Shown piece after piece: positions 1-8,786 of a stretch of 22,374 nt of DNA; within the stretch, counting starts at the first letter, position 1; every line of letters begins with the position of its first letter. Under the pieces are notes generated by a model, which searched no databases, was not told the origin of the DNA, and saw only the letters and a list, made by a program, of their open reading frames with translations. A program made the translations under genes and the position numbers. This DNA comes from Trueperaceae bacterium. Lineage in GTDB: Bacteria; Deinococcota; Deinococci; Deinococcales; Trueperaceae. Location of the stretch: the NCBI GenBank assembly GCA_007130355.1, contig SLSQ01000184.1, positions 1 through 22,374 on the forward strand, in the 5' to 3' direction.

Positions 1-17
1 CCGCGGCTCGGGACCGG

Positions 18-1607
18 TCACGAGGCGGGCCCCGTCGCGTGGGCCGAGTCGGACTCGGCGGCCGGGCGTAGGTGGATCGGGTTCGACAGCGCGCGGATCC
101 ACGGTCGCCGGCCGGCGTCGTCCAGGTGGCGCGCTGCCCGGGGATCGCTGCCCGCCCACGCGCGCGCCCGTTCCGCCAGGGCGTGCGGGTCGCGCGCGAC
201 CACCTCGGCCCGCACGAAACCGTGCGGATCGTTCCAGGTCCAGCGATCGTCGAACGCGTCGCCCCGGATCGGCACGGTGCGCAGCACGCCCTCCGGCCCG
301 ATCCAGCGGAGCGTCTCGCCGTCCGCGCCCTCGACCTGCGCGGCGAGCGGGAGCGACCCGTCGGCGACGATCCGGTCGCCCATCCGGACGTCCGACCGCG
401 CCTCGGCCCCGGCGATCTCGACCCACGGCCCCTCCGGTCCCTCGGCCACGGACGCCCGGCCGGCGGCGATCGCCGCGAGGAGGCCGGCGCCGGTCCCCGC
501 CTCGGCGATCACCCGAGTGGCGGGCGCACCGACGCGAAGGTGCGGCGGAGCGTCGTCCGGACCCGCCGGCTGGTGCCGATCGCTGCCCCCCACCAGCGTC
601 GGGGTGGCGCCCGACCGAAGCGCGTCGTCGTAGCGGCGCAGCGACTCGTGGTTCCCGGCCGGCCACGGGCCCTGCCACGCCTCGATCGCGTCGGCCTCGG
701 CGGGGACGCGGTAGCTCCAGTCGCAGCCGATGCAGCCGGGCTGCGTCTTCGGATGGTTCACCGACGCGAGGCCGTCCCGCCGGTGCGCCTCGGCGAACGC
801 GGTCCGCATCTCTTCGTCGCCGGTGACCCTGAAGTCGATCCAACCGGCGGCCGCCGCCTCGGACGCGGCGCGCGGCGAGGCGTACCAGACGTTGGCGTGC
901 CCGGCGTAGGTGGTGACCTCCATTCCGGGGAGCAGGAGCGGCCGGGCGGCGGACCCGTCGCGCGCCGTCGCCGCGGCGATCGCACGATGGTGGGCGACGG
1001 TGTTGTGGTCGGTGACGGCGACGAAGTCGAGGCCTCGCTCGCGGGCCGCCGCGATCAGGTCGTCGAGCGAGCCGGGCGCGTCGCTGTGGTGCGTGTGCGT
1101 CTGCAGGTCGCCGACGTACCGCCCCGGACCCCCCAGGTCGGGCGCGACGTCCGGGAGCGCGGGCGCGGCCTCGCGCGGCGCGTCGTCCAGCTCGATCTCG
1201 ATCTCGAGCGGGCAGCCGCTGGCGCCGACGTCCGCGCGGCCCAGCAGGACCCACCAGCGGCCGGGCGGGATCGGGCCGGGCAGGTAGCCGGGCGTCGCGT
1301 CGTCGCGCGCGACGAAGACCGACGCTCGGGCGCCGCCGCTCCAGCCGCGGAAGCCCCGCTGCGCCGGGTACGGCCCGAACGAGGGGTCCGCGAGGCCCAG
1401 GTCGACCACGTGCCCGGCGCTCGCGCGCAGGCGTACGTCGATCCGCGTGACGCCGGTGGGGACGTCGAACCCGGCGCGCAGGACGGGCGGGTCGGTGCGG
1501 CCGGTCCGGGGCGGGACGGTGGCCCGCAGCGTCCACGGACCCAGCGGACCCGCGGCGTCGGTCACCGAGGTGGTCAGCAGGTCCGCGGCGCGGAGGATGG
1601 ACGGCAC
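18..1607 (-). CDS. CehA/McbA-type PHP-superfamily metallohydrolase
   Basis: Predicted metal-dependent phosphoesterase or hydrolase of the CehA/McbA group of the PHP superfamily, 529 aa. The first 150 or so residues look like a beta-rich accessory domain. The PHP core follows, with visible metal-ligand candidates H171 and H173 (QTHTHHSD), D200-H201 (VTDHN), E230 (GMEVTTYAGHANVW), H285 (NHPK) and D343/H345 (GGSDRH). The start is GTG. It lies one base after the stop of the upstream ATPase gene, so translation is probably coupled. It is the last visible gene of the lacI-GH38-ABC operon, which suggests it acts on the imported glycoside or a phosphorylated product. The family is functionally mixed (it was named from carbaryl hydrolase) and the substrate cannot be read from sequence. 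No signal peptide is seen, so it is probably cytoplasmic. The family call is firm and the reaction is unknown. Confidence 0.85.
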   Translation of the reverse strand: MPSILRAADLLTTSVTDAAGPLGPWTLRATVPPRTGRTDPPVLRAGFDVPTGVTRIDVRLRASAGHVVDLGLADPSFGPYPAQRGFRGWSGGARASVFVARDDATPGYLPGPIPPGRWWVLLGRADVGASGCPLEIEIELDDAPREAAPALPDVAPDLGGPGRYVGDLQTHTHHSDAPGSLDDLIAAARERGLDFVAVTDHNTVAHHRAIAAATARDGSAARPLLLPGMEVTTYAGHANVWYASPRAASEAAAAGWIDFRVTGDEEMRTAFAEAHRRDGLASVNHPKTQPGCIGCDWSYRVPAEADAIEAWQGPWPAGNHESLRRYDDALRSGATPTLVGGSDRHQPAGPDDAPPHLRVGAPATRVIAEAGTGAGLLAAIAAGRASVAEGPEGPWVEIAGAEARSDVRMGDRIVADGSLPLAAQVEGADGETLRWIGPEGVLRTVPIRGDAFDDRWTWNDPHGFVRAEVVARDPHALAERARAWAGSDPRAARHLDDAGRRPWIRALSNPIHLRPAAESDSAHATGPAS

Positions 1608-1608
1608 C

Positions 1609-2679
1609 TCAGTCGATCCGCACGCCGTCGCCGTCGAACAGGTGCAGGTGCTCGGCGTCGACGCGGACGTGGGCGTCGCCCTCGAGCCGGGGCGGCTCGT
1701 CGGCGAAGACGCGCACCACCACGAGCGTGCCGCCCACGTCGAGGCTGACGAGCGTCTCGGGCCCGAGCGGTTCGAGCCCGAACGTCTCGCCCGAGATGGC
1801 GTGCTCGGCGCCCGGGTCGCACAGCTCCAGGTGCTCCGGTCGCACGCCGAGGGAGAGGTCCTGGCCCTCGTGGCGGCCCAGGTCGCGCAGGTGCCTGGGG
1901 GCGGGCAGGGCGAAGGCGTCGTTCCGCAGCACGCCGTCCTGCAGGCGGACCGGGATCAGGTTCATCGGTGGGCTGCCGAGGAAGTCGGCGACGAAGGTGG
2001 TCCGCGGCGCGCGGTACACCTCCAGCGGCGGGCCGATCTGCACGATCGCGCCCTGGTCCATCACCGCGATCCGGTCGGCCAGCGCCATCGCTTCGGCCTG
2101 GTCGTGCGTGACGTAGACGGCGGTGACGCCCAGCTCCCGCTGCAGGCGCTTGAGGAAGGCGCGGGCCTCGAGCCGCAGCTTGGCGTCGAGGTTGGAGAGG
2201 GGCTCGTCGAAGAGGAACACGCGCGGCTTGTGCACCACTGCCCGTGCGACCGAGGTGCGCTGCTGCTGGCCGCCCGAGATCTGGCCGGGCATACGGTCGA
2301 GCAGGTGCTCGATCTGCAGGTTGCGGGCCACTTCGCGGGTCCGCTCGCTGCGGGCGGCGAGTTTGGCGCCGCGTACCTTGAGCGGGTAGGCGATGTTCTC
2401 GAGCAGCGTCATGTGCGGGTAGAGCGCGTAGTCCTGGAACACCATGCCCACGTCGCGGTCCTTGGGGCCGACGCGGGTGACGTCCTGGTCGCCGATGCGG
2501 ATGGTGCCGCCGGTGGCGGTCTCGAGGCCGGCGATCAGGCGCAGGGTGGTGGTCTTGCCGCAGCCGGAGGGGCCGAGCAGGCACACGAACTCGCCGTCGT
2601 GCACGTCGAGGTCGACGGCGTCGACCGCCGCGACGTCGCCGAAGCGCTTGGTGACCGATTCGAAACGGACGTTCGCCAT
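1609..2679 (-). CDS. Sugar ABC transporter ATP-binding protein, MalK/UgpC/MsmX type
   Basis: Cytoplasmic ATPase that would power the CUT1-type sugar importer encoded just upstream, 356 aa (usual for MalK/UgpC-type subunits). Walker A GPSGCGKTT is at residues 36-44, the Q-loop glutamine at 82 (FQDYALYPHM), the signature ISGGQQQR at 134-141, Walker B VFLFDEP at 154-160, the D-loop SNLD at 162-165 and the switch histidine at 192. Residues from about 240 onward form the TOBE/OB-like regulatory extension typical of MalK relatives. The ATG follows a GGGAG ribosome-binding site and begins 10 bases after the stop of the second permease. All ATPase motifs are intact. Such subunits often serve several importers, so it may also energise transporters encoded elsewhere. 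Confidence 0.95.
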   Translation of the reverse strand: MANVRFESVTKRFGDVAAVDAVDLDVHDGEFVCLLGPSGCGKTTTLRLIAGLETATGGTIRIGDQDVTRVGPKDRDVGMVFQDYALYPHMTLLENIAYPLKVRGAKLAARSERTREVARNLQIEHLLDRMPGQISGGQQQRTSVARAVVHKPRVFLFDEPLSNLDAKLRLEARAFLKRLQRELGVTAVYVTHDQAEAMALADRIAVMDQGAIVQIGPPLEVYRAPRTTFVADFLGSPPMNLIPVRLQDGVLRNDAFALPAPRHLRDLGRHEGQDLSLGVRPEHLELCDPGAEHAISGETFGLEPLGPETLVSLDVGGTLVVVRVFADEPPRLEGDAHVRVDAEHLHLFDGDGVRID

Positions 2680-2689
2680 GGGACTCCCG

Positions 2690-3520
2690 TCAGGACTTGA
2701 TGCCGCCGAAGAACTGGAAGCCGTACTTCCAGTTGACGAACAGGTAGAGGACGAGGACAGGGATCACGTACAGCAGCGCGTAGGCCGAGATGAGCGTGAT
2801 GACCGGCGTGCCGGCCTCGGTATAGAACGAGTAGGTGGCGGTCGCCGCCGGCATCTTGTCCGGACTGCGGAGCAGGATGAACGGGATCAGGAACGAGCCC
2901 CAGACGTTCACGAACGCCCAGATGCCGATCACCATCATGCCGCTGCGCGTCATCGGCAGCACCACGTCGCGCAGCATCTGCCACTGGTTCGCGCCGTTCA
3001 CCAGCGCCGATTCTTCGTAGCTGCGGGGGATGCTCTGCATGAAGTCGCGCATGATGAACAGCGCGACCGGCAGCAGGCCGCCGGTGAACACCAGGATCAC
3101 GCCCAGGTGCTGGTCGATCAGGCCCATGCGGAAGATCAGCAGGAACACCGGCACCATCGCGGCCGAGCCGGTCACGACCGAACTGAACAGGATCAGCACG
3201 TACACGAACACGTCGCGACCGGGCAGGTGGATCCGGGCCAGGGCGTAGGCGCCCAGGGTGGCCACGAGCGTGGTGAGCACCATGGCGCCGGCCGCCTGGA
3301 TCATGCTGTTCACGAACAGGGCCCGCACGGCGAACTGGTTGTCGAACACCGCCCGGAAGTTGTCGAGGGTGGGGTTCGTCGGGAGCGACACCGACAGGGT
3401 CGCCTGGTCGTGGAACGGCGCGAGGATCAGCCACAGGAGCGGCAGCGCGAAGGCGGCGGCGATGACGGCCACGAAGGCGGAGAAGCCGACGCGGGCGAGG
3501 ACGAAGCGGACCAGGTTCAC
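2690..3520 (-). CDS. CUT1-type sugar ABC permease (MalG-like)
   Basis: Inner-membrane permease of the sugar importer, 276 aa, with about six hydrophobic segments (first at about 12-34, last at about 243-262). The conserved EAA loop that contacts the ATPase is visible at about residues 169-190 (EESALVNGANQWQMLRDVVLPM begins it; G176-A177 and the final L-P are conserved). The reading frame stays open far upstream to 4213, but that part is an arginine/proline-rich shadow of the neighbouring permease. The start chosen is GTG at 3520. It has a GGGAGGG ribosome-binding site, gives the usual family length, and overlaps the upstream permease stop in a 4-base GTGA junction. It pairs with the 3517-4428 product to form the channel. 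Confidence 0.93.
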   Translation of the reverse strand: MNLVRFVLARVGFSAFVAVIAAAFALPLLWLILAPFHDQATLSVSLPTNPTLDNFRAVFDNQFAVRALFVNSMIQAAGAMVLTTLVATLGAYALARIHLPGRDVFVYVLILFSSVVTGSAAMVPVFLLIFRMGLIDQHLGVILVFTGGLLPVALFIMRDFMQSIPRSYEESALVNGANQWQMLRDVVLPMTRSGMMVIGIWAFVNVWGSFLIPFILLRSPDKMPAATATYSFYTEAGTPVITLISAYALLYVIPVLVLYLFVNWKYGFQFFGGIKS

Positions 3521-4428
3521 CGGGCTCCCTCCCCTCGCTTGAGGGCGAACAGGTAGACGCCGGCCAGCACGAAGTTGATCAGCATCACGATCACGGCGAT
3601 CGCGCTGCCCTGGCCGAACTCGAAGTACCGGAACGCGATCCGGTAGGTGTGGATCGCCATGATGTCGGTCTGGAACGCCGGGCCGCCCTGCGTGAGCAGG
3701 AACGGCGTGAACACGTTGAACGTCCACAGCGTGACCAGGATCAGGGCGGTCGCGAGCTGTGCCTTGATCATCGGCAGGAGCACGTCGCGGAACCGTTGCC
3801 AGGCGTTGGCGCCCAGCACGTCGGCGGTCTCGAGGTACGACGGCCGCACGTTTCCGAGCGCGGCGGAGAAGAGCAGCATGCTGAAGGCGGTGCCGCGCCA
3901 GACGTTGAACATCACGATCGACGCCATCGGCGCGTCCAGCAGCCAGTCGGGCCGGGTCAGGCCGACCGCTCCCAGCGCGGTGTTCAGGGTGCCGTTCGGA
4001 TCGAGGAACGAGGTCCAGGTGAAGGCGATCGCGGCCTCCGGCAGGATCCAGGCGAGGGTGACCAGCGTGAAGATCGTCTCGCGCAGGAAGCCCTTGCGCC
4101 GGTGGAAGGCGAGGGCGATGCCGAGGCCGAGGAACACCTGGCCGATCAGCGAGGCGATGACGAAATAGACGGTCAGGACCAGGGAGCGTCCGAACTCGCC
4201 GGAGCGCATCCAACTGTCGAAGTCAAATAGCTGTCGGAAGTTGTCGAGGCCGATGAACTGCGGGTCGGCGGCGGCGGCGCCCAGCAGCGTCCGGTCGGTG
4301 AACGAGATCGCGACGACCCAGACGAACGGGAACAGCAGGAAGAGCCCGATGAACGCGAAGGTGGGGGCCAACAGCGTCAGGCCGGTGCGTCGCGTGAGGA
4401 TGGTGCTGTCCTGGTGCGTGGAGGGCAC
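3517..4428 (-). CDS. CUT1-type sugar ABC permease (MalF-like)
   Basis: First inner-membrane permease of the importer, 303 aa. It has a short cytoplasmic N-terminus, a strong first membrane segment (about 17-42) and further segments near 83-107, 117-139, 168-190, 225-245 and 275-296. The EAA motif is at about 200-222 (ETADVLGANAW then LLPM). The start is GTG at 4428, preceded by AAGGGAGG at 5 bases spacing. Its 3' end overlaps the next permease by 4 bases, so the two subunits are probably made in equal amounts. It is separated from the binding-protein gene by 112 bp that contain a perfect hairpin. The family is clear. The transported sugar is inferred from context only (an alpha-mannoside or similar, because of the GH38 enzyme in the operon). 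Confidence 0.94.
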   Translation of the reverse strand: MPSTHQDSTILTRRTGLTLLAPTFAFIGLFLLFPFVWVVAISFTDRTLLGAAAADPQFIGLDNFRQLFDFDSWMRSGEFGRSLVLTVYFVIASLIGQVFLGLGIALAFHRRKGFLRETIFTLVTLAWILPEAAIAFTWTSFLDPNGTLNTALGAVGLTRPDWLLDAPMASIVMFNVWRGTAFSMLLFSAALGNVRPSYLETADVLGANAWQRFRDVLLPMIKAQLATALILVTLWTFNVFTPFLLTQGGPAFQTDIMAIHTYRIAFRYFEFGQGSAIAVIVMLINFVLAGVYLFALKRGEGAR

Positions 4429-4494
4429 GCACGCCTCCCTTCGGGCGGGGGATCGTGGGGGCGCGGCACGGTACGGCCGCGCGCGTCGGCGGGG

Positions 4495-4524
4495 GCGGGA
4501 AGGGGCGCGTCGGCCCCTTCCCGC
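4495..4524 (-). other. Intercistronic hairpin, 12-bp perfect stem
   Basis: The arms GCGGGAAGGGGC (4495-4506) and GCCCCTTCCCGC (4513-4524) are exact reverse complements around a 6-base loop. The hairpin sits between the binding-protein stop (4541) and the first permease start (4428). No T-run follows on the minus strand, so it is more likely an mRNA-stabilising or partial-attenuation element than a full terminator. Such elements let a binding protein be made in excess over its membrane subunits. Confidence 0.7.
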
Positions 4525-4540
4525 GACGTGCGACGGTGCG

Positions 4541-5905
4541 TCAGTCGGCCCGCACCACGTTGTCGGCGCCGACGATCGACTCGAGCGTGTCGGCGTACGC
4601 CTCCATCGCCTCCTGCGGCGACATCTCGCCGGAGACGACCCGTTCGGTCATGCGCTGCGCCGCTTCGCTGATTCGGGCGTAGGCGGGCAGCTGCGGCCGG
4701 ACGGTCGAGACCGCGAGCAGCTCCTCGGCCATGCGGCTCATCTCCGGATCGCCGGTGACCGGAACGTCGTCGCGGATCCGGATGCGCGGCTGGATCTCCT
4801 GGTACGCCATCTGCATGTCGTAGCTGAACATGAAGCTCAGCAGCTCCCAGGCGAGCTCGCCGTCGGCGGTGTTCGGGTTCAGGGCGAAGCCGGTCCCGCC
4901 CGAGATCGACACGAAGTCGTGGCCCGCGTAGCCGGCGCCGGGTTCGACGGCCGGCATCTTGGCCCAACCGACCACCTCGTCGCGGCCGGCGGCGGGCTCC
5001 CACTCGGAGCCGGGCGCCATCACCGAGCGCCAGAACCAGTCGCCTTCGACGAGCATGGCGGTCTCTCCGTCGCGGAACGAGCCGAAGCTCTGGTCGCGGC
5101 CCTGCGACACGAGCTGCATCCGCTCGTCGCCGAGACCCTCTTCGTTGTAGACGGTGTCGTACAGCTCGAGCGCCTGCAGGATGCCGGGGTGCTCCCCGAT
5201 CCAGACGCCTTCGTCGAAGTCGTACATGTGGACGCCGGTGCCGAGCAGCGCCATGAACCAGCCCTGCATCGTGGTCGCTTCGCCCATGGCGGTGCCGGCG
5301 TTCAGCTGCAGCGGCGCGATGTCGAGGGCGTCGCGCACCTGGCGCGCGTCCGCGAGCAGTTCCTCCCACGACTCGGGCTGCCACGGCACCTCGAGGCCGG
5401 CCTCTTCGAGCAGGTCCTTGCGGTAGAAGATCATCCGCACGTCGGTGCCCGTACCCAGGCCGTAGACCTCGCCCTGGAAGCCGATCAGCTCGCGAAGACC
5501 TTCGGAGATGTGGTCCCAGCCGTCCCACGCCCAGACGACGTCGCCGGCGACCTGGTCGAGCGGCTGGATGTAGCCGGCTTCGACGAAGTCGGGCGTCCAG
5601 AAGCCGTCGAAGGCGAGAACGTCCGGCCCCGTGCCGACGCTGAGGTCGAGCGCGTACTGCTGCTGGAGCGCCTCGTCCGAGCCGCCGAACTCGACGAGTT
5701 CGAGCGTGACGGTCTCGCCCTGCTCCGCCTTGTGGGCTTCGAAGGCGGGGAAGACGTCGTCCTTGAGCCACTGCACCATTTCGGCGTTGACGCCCCCCTC
5801 GACGCAGCGGCAGATCACGCTGAGCGAGCCCTGCGCGAAGACGGGAGCGGCGGCGAAGGAGAGGACGGCGAGCGCGCCGAACCATTTGGCCATGCGTGCG
5901 TTCAT
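4541..5905 (-). CDS. Extracellular sugar-binding protein, family 1 (ABC importer)
   Basis: Periplasmic or surface solute-binding protein that would capture the sugar for the two permeases and the ATPase, 454 aa. Residues 1-24 form a signal peptide (short basic start, hydrophobic core, cleavage near VFA-QG). There is no lipobox cysteine at the cleavage site. The mature protein has the look of SBP family 1: the N-terminal strand, GTGPDVLAFDGFW near 91-103, and a long Trp/Tyr-rich ligand region. ATG at 5905 follows GGAGG with 6 bases spacing; a second Met at residue 5 is a less likely start. It begins 55 bases after the GH38 stop. An oddity is the closely spaced cysteine pair C32/C34 just after the signal peptide. 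The ligand is unknown. Confidence 0.92.
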   Translation of the reverse strand: MNARMAKWFGALAVLSFAAAPVFAQGSLSVICRCVEGGVNAEMVQWLKDDVFPAFEAHKAEQGETVTLELVEFGGSDEALQQQYALDLSVGTGPDVLAFDGFWTPDFVEAGYIQPLDQVAGDVVWAWDGWDHISEGLRELIGFQGEVYGLGTGTDVRMIFYRKDLLEEAGLEVPWQPESWEELLADARQVRDALDIAPLQLNAGTAMGEATTMQGWFMALLGTGVHMYDFDEGVWIGEHPGILQALELYDTVYNEEGLGDERMQLVSQGRDQSFGSFRDGETAMLVEGDWFWRSVMAPGSEWEPAAGRDEVVGWAKMPAVEPGAGYAGHDFVSISGGTGFALNPNTADGELAWELLSFMFSYDMQMAYQEIQPRIRIRDDVPVTGDPEMSRMAEELLAVSTVRPQLPAYARISEAAQRMTERVVSGEMSPQEAMEAYADTLESIVGADNVVRAD

Positions 5906-5960
5906 GCGATACCTCCAAGAGCGGGTCGTGTGGGGGTTTCGTGCGGCCTGCGTGCGGGGG

Positions 5961-8786
5961 TCAGGGGTCGTCGGCGGTGATCACCTCCTCTGAAGGCACG
6001 AGCTCGTAGCTGCGGACGGCCTTCGGCGGGACCGAGATGCGAAGCCGACCGTCGCGGAGGTCGGTCGGTTCGATCCGCGTCCCGTCCAGGCGCACCCGGT
6101 GCGCGGACCGGACGGAGAGTCCGAGGAGGACGTCGCCGACGACCGCGGCGTCGGACGGATTGCCGACGCGGAAGAGGACCGAGCCACGGTCGCGGGTCCG
6201 CGTGAAGGCCGTGAGGATCAGAGGCTCGGGCACGCTCAGGAACGAACGGGCGGTGGCGCGTTCGGGCGCGTGCCCGTCGCGCGTGCCGTGGACGGTGCCG
6301 GTAGGCCCGCCCACGACGTGCGCCTCGGGCGGGGCCGCGAACAGATCGGCCTCGCGCACCAGCTCCGGCAGCGGGTCGTCCCCGGGGAGGAGCGCGACCG
6401 CGAGGCGGAAGCGGTGGGGGCCGGGGACCTGGCCGCCGGGCGTCGGCAGCGGGGGGCCGGCGCCTTGCGGCCGGGAGGTCAGGTCGTCGCGCGAGAGCCA
6501 GCCGAAGGCGCGCAGCAGGGTGACGGCGAGGTCGATCGTGCCGTCGTCGCGGCGGATCGGTTCGACCTCGGGCAGGCCGCGGTTCAGCACCGCCACGGCG
6601 TGGGCGCCGTCGTTCGCGAGCGCGAAGCGTCGCTGCGGCCGGGTGGGTTGCGGCTTCTGGAACCAGTCGCGGCCGGCGGGCGGATCGACCGACGTCCGCA
6701 CCACGTCGAAGTGGCCTTCGGCGTGCACGTGGTCGGTCCGGAGACCGGTCGCGACCACCAGCCGCAGGCGGTGGTCCTCGGCGCGGTGGTCGAGGTCGAT
6801 GGTCAGGTCGAGCGAAGGGCGTCCCGCCTCGACGGCGAGGATCAGGTCGGCCTCGAACGGCACCGAACCCTCGCGCGCGTCGCGGGTGTCGGCGACCCGG
6901 GCGGGGAGGGCGCCGCGGTAGCGGAGGCGCACCTCGGCCCGGAGCGGATCGGCCGCGACGAGGTCGGGGGGACCGTCCGGGCGGTCGAACGTGACCGGCG
7001 GTTCCGGCAAGGGCGAGAAGTCGTACGAGTCGCCGGCGTCCGCCTCGTCCAGCAGCCGCAGTCGGAGCGGGAGCGTGCGCTCGCGCAGGCGGTCGGCGAG
7101 GGAGACGCTGCCGTCGGCGGCCACCTCGAGGGCGATCCGGTCGTTGCGTACGGCGACCGAGCCGTCGGAGCGACGTTCGGCGTGCACCGCGGGCACCGGG
7201 CCGGCGCCGTCCGGGCGCGCGTCCGTGGCGCCGTCGTCGCCTTCGGCGCGCAGCGGGTAGGTGGCGACGCCGAACGGGGGCAGCTCGGCCACGAAGGCGA
7301 GGCGGCGGTCGGTGACGCGGCGGTCGCTGCGTCCGTCGTCGAACCGCACCACCTCGTCCGTGACGACGGGCAGCGACGCGCCGGAGGCGTCGACCGGTCG
7401 GATCTCGCCGACCTCGGCCCCGACGAAGCGGAGCGTCGCCTCGACGCGCCGCGTGGCGGGGAACGGGTGCGGGTTCAGCACGGCGATCGCGTGGGCGGAG
7501 GCCCGCTCCGGAGCGATGCGCGGTTCGTGCCGCGGGTCGCCTCCCAGGTGGCCCAGGACGTGCGCGCGGGCTTCGCGTTCGATCGGTTCCGCCAGGTGGT
7601 GCACCGCTTCGAATCGCGTGATCATCGCGTCGTGGACGGCGTCGACCGAACAGCCGCAGATCGAGTCGTGGGGGTGGTTCTCGAGCAGGGTCGCCCAGGC
7701 GTGAAGGATCGTCGCGCGCGGGTACGGAGCGCCGTGCAGCCAGGCGAGGGCGGCGAGCGGCTCGGTGCGCTTCTCGAGCCGGGTCTGGGCGGCGTCGTTC
7801 GCCTGCTTCAGGTAGGTGCGGGCCGACAGCACCCCGCTCAGGACGTGGTGGTAGCGGCTGCCGCGGAACTCGCCGCGGTGGCGTTCGAGCGGGCCGGCGC
7901 TGCGGCGCGCGTGCGTCACGTAGTCGGCGACGTCGCCGTGCTCGAAGGCCACGTCGGGGAACGCCTCGTTCAGCTCGCGCACGACCTGCGGCAGGTTGCG
8001 TTGCGGGAACAGGTGGTCGGACCCGTTGAGCAGCAGCAGCGCCTCGCCGGTGGCGTAGGCGACCTGGCCTCCCTCGATGCGGCGGAGCGAGTCGGCGAAC
8101 CACTCGGGCAGCAGCGAGAGGTCGGTGTCGGGCCCGGCACCGTAGAGGGCGGCGCGGGCGTGGACGCGGGCGCGCTCGGGGTCGTAGGCGTCGCGCAGTT
8201 CCCAGTCGGCGTGGCCGATCGCGGCGGCGGAGGAGTAGGTGGTGAGCAGGTGGGCGGTGAACAGTTCGTGCTCGCCGGAGGGGTCCTCCCACGTGAACTC
8301 GCCGCGCAGACGTTCGCCTTCGTCGCCGACCCCCCGTTCGAAGACGATCGAATCGAGCCCGAAGCCGGCCGCGAGCGTCGGCAGGGTCGAGACGTGACCG
8401 AACGAATCGGGCGTATAGAGCACCGGTAGGCGGTCCCCGAAGCGGGCGCCGTCGCGCGCGCCGAGTTCGAGGTTGCGCACGAGCGCCTCGGGGCTGACCA
8501 GGAACTCGTCGGCCAGGACGTACCACGGCCCGATCCGGATCCGTCCCTCCGCGATCCGGCGTCGCAGCTCCTCCTCCATCTCGGGGCGGACGGTCAGGTA
8601 GTCGCGCAGCACGATCGTCTGGCCGTCCAGGCTGAACGAGCGGTACTCCGGGTCGTCGCGGAACCGTTCCAGAACGGCGTCGATCACCTGCACCAGACGG
8701 GCGCGGAACGTTTCGAACGGCTCGTACCACTCGCGGTCCCAGTGGGTGTGGGGCACGACGTAGGCGGTGTAGGGGCGTGGCTTCAT
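5961..8786 (-). CDS. Glycoside hydrolase family 38 alpha-mannosidase, MngB-like
   Basis: Predicted cytoplasmic alpha-mannosidase, 941 aa, a full-length bacterial GH38 enzyme. The N-terminal catalytic domain shows HTHWDREW (zinc ligands H15 and D17), LDGQT near 53-57, GRIRIGPWYV at 81-90, the nucleophile D127 in YTPDSFGH, and the later zinc histidine H373 in HPHDSICGC. The remaining part (about 400-941) matches the beta-sandwich half of the family. The pattern resembles MngB, which cleaves mannosylglycerate derivatives, more than eukaryotic Golgi mannosidases, but substrate assignment is an inference. ATG at 8786 overlaps the regulator stop in a 4-base ATGA junction. A same-strand frame at 5902-8730 is also open, but it is arginine/proline-rich and without family motifs. 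No signal peptide is present, so the substrate is presumably imported first. Confidence 0.94.
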   Translation of the reverse strand: MKPRPYTAYVVPHTHWDREWYEPFETFRARLVQVIDAVLERFRDDPEYRSFSLDGQTIVLRDYLTVRPEMEEELRRRIAEGRIRIGPWYVLADEFLVSPEALVRNLELGARDGARFGDRLPVLYTPDSFGHVSTLPTLAAGFGLDSIVFERGVGDEGERLRGEFTWEDPSGEHELFTAHLLTTYSSAAAIGHADWELRDAYDPERARVHARAALYGAGPDTDLSLLPEWFADSLRRIEGGQVAYATGEALLLLNGSDHLFPQRNLPQVVRELNEAFPDVAFEHGDVADYVTHARRSAGPLERHRGEFRGSRYHHVLSGVLSARTYLKQANDAAQTRLEKRTEPLAALAWLHGAPYPRATILHAWATLLENHPHDSICGCSVDAVHDAMITRFEAVHHLAEPIEREARAHVLGHLGGDPRHEPRIAPERASAHAIAVLNPHPFPATRRVEATLRFVGAEVGEIRPVDASGASLPVVTDEVVRFDDGRSDRRVTDRRLAFVAELPPFGVATYPLRAEGDDGATDARPDGAGPVPAVHAERRSDGSVAVRNDRIALEVAADGSVSLADRLRERTLPLRLRLLDEADAGDSYDFSPLPEPPVTFDRPDGPPDLVAADPLRAEVRLRYRGALPARVADTRDAREGSVPFEADLILAVEAGRPSLDLTIDLDHRAEDHRLRLVVATGLRTDHVHAEGHFDVVRTSVDPPAGRDWFQKPQPTRPQRRFALANDGAHAVAVLNRGLPEVEPIRRDDGTIDLAVTLLRAFGWLSRDDLTSRPQGAGPPLPTPGGQVPGPHRFRLAVALLPGDDPLPELVREADLFAAPPEAHVVGGPTGTVHGTRDGHAPERATARSFLSVPEPLILTAFTRTRDRGSVLFRVGNPSDAAVVGDVLLGLSVRSAHRVRLDGTRIEPTDLRDGRLRISVPPKAVRSYELVPSEEVITADDP

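Noticed and set aside
3521..4213. Upstream extension of the second permease frame (and similar extensions before uxaC, the HisJ-type gene, the kinase fusion and the small membrane protein).
   Set aside because: The extensions are arginine/proline-rich, overlap genes with clear domains, and would give proteins far longer than their families; the chosen starts have stop/start overlaps and family-like N-termini.
6099..8429. A 776-codon antisense open frame on the plus strand within the GH38 gene.
   Set aside because: Low-complexity Val/Gly/Arg/Glu composition, no motifs, no ribosome-binding site; a shadow of GC-rich codon use.
5902..8730. A 942-codon same-strand open frame overlapping the GH38 gene almost completely.
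   Set aside because: It is extremely rich in arginine and proline, has no domain motif, and is the expected by-product of a high-GC gene; the 5961-8786 frame has all GH38 active-site motifs.
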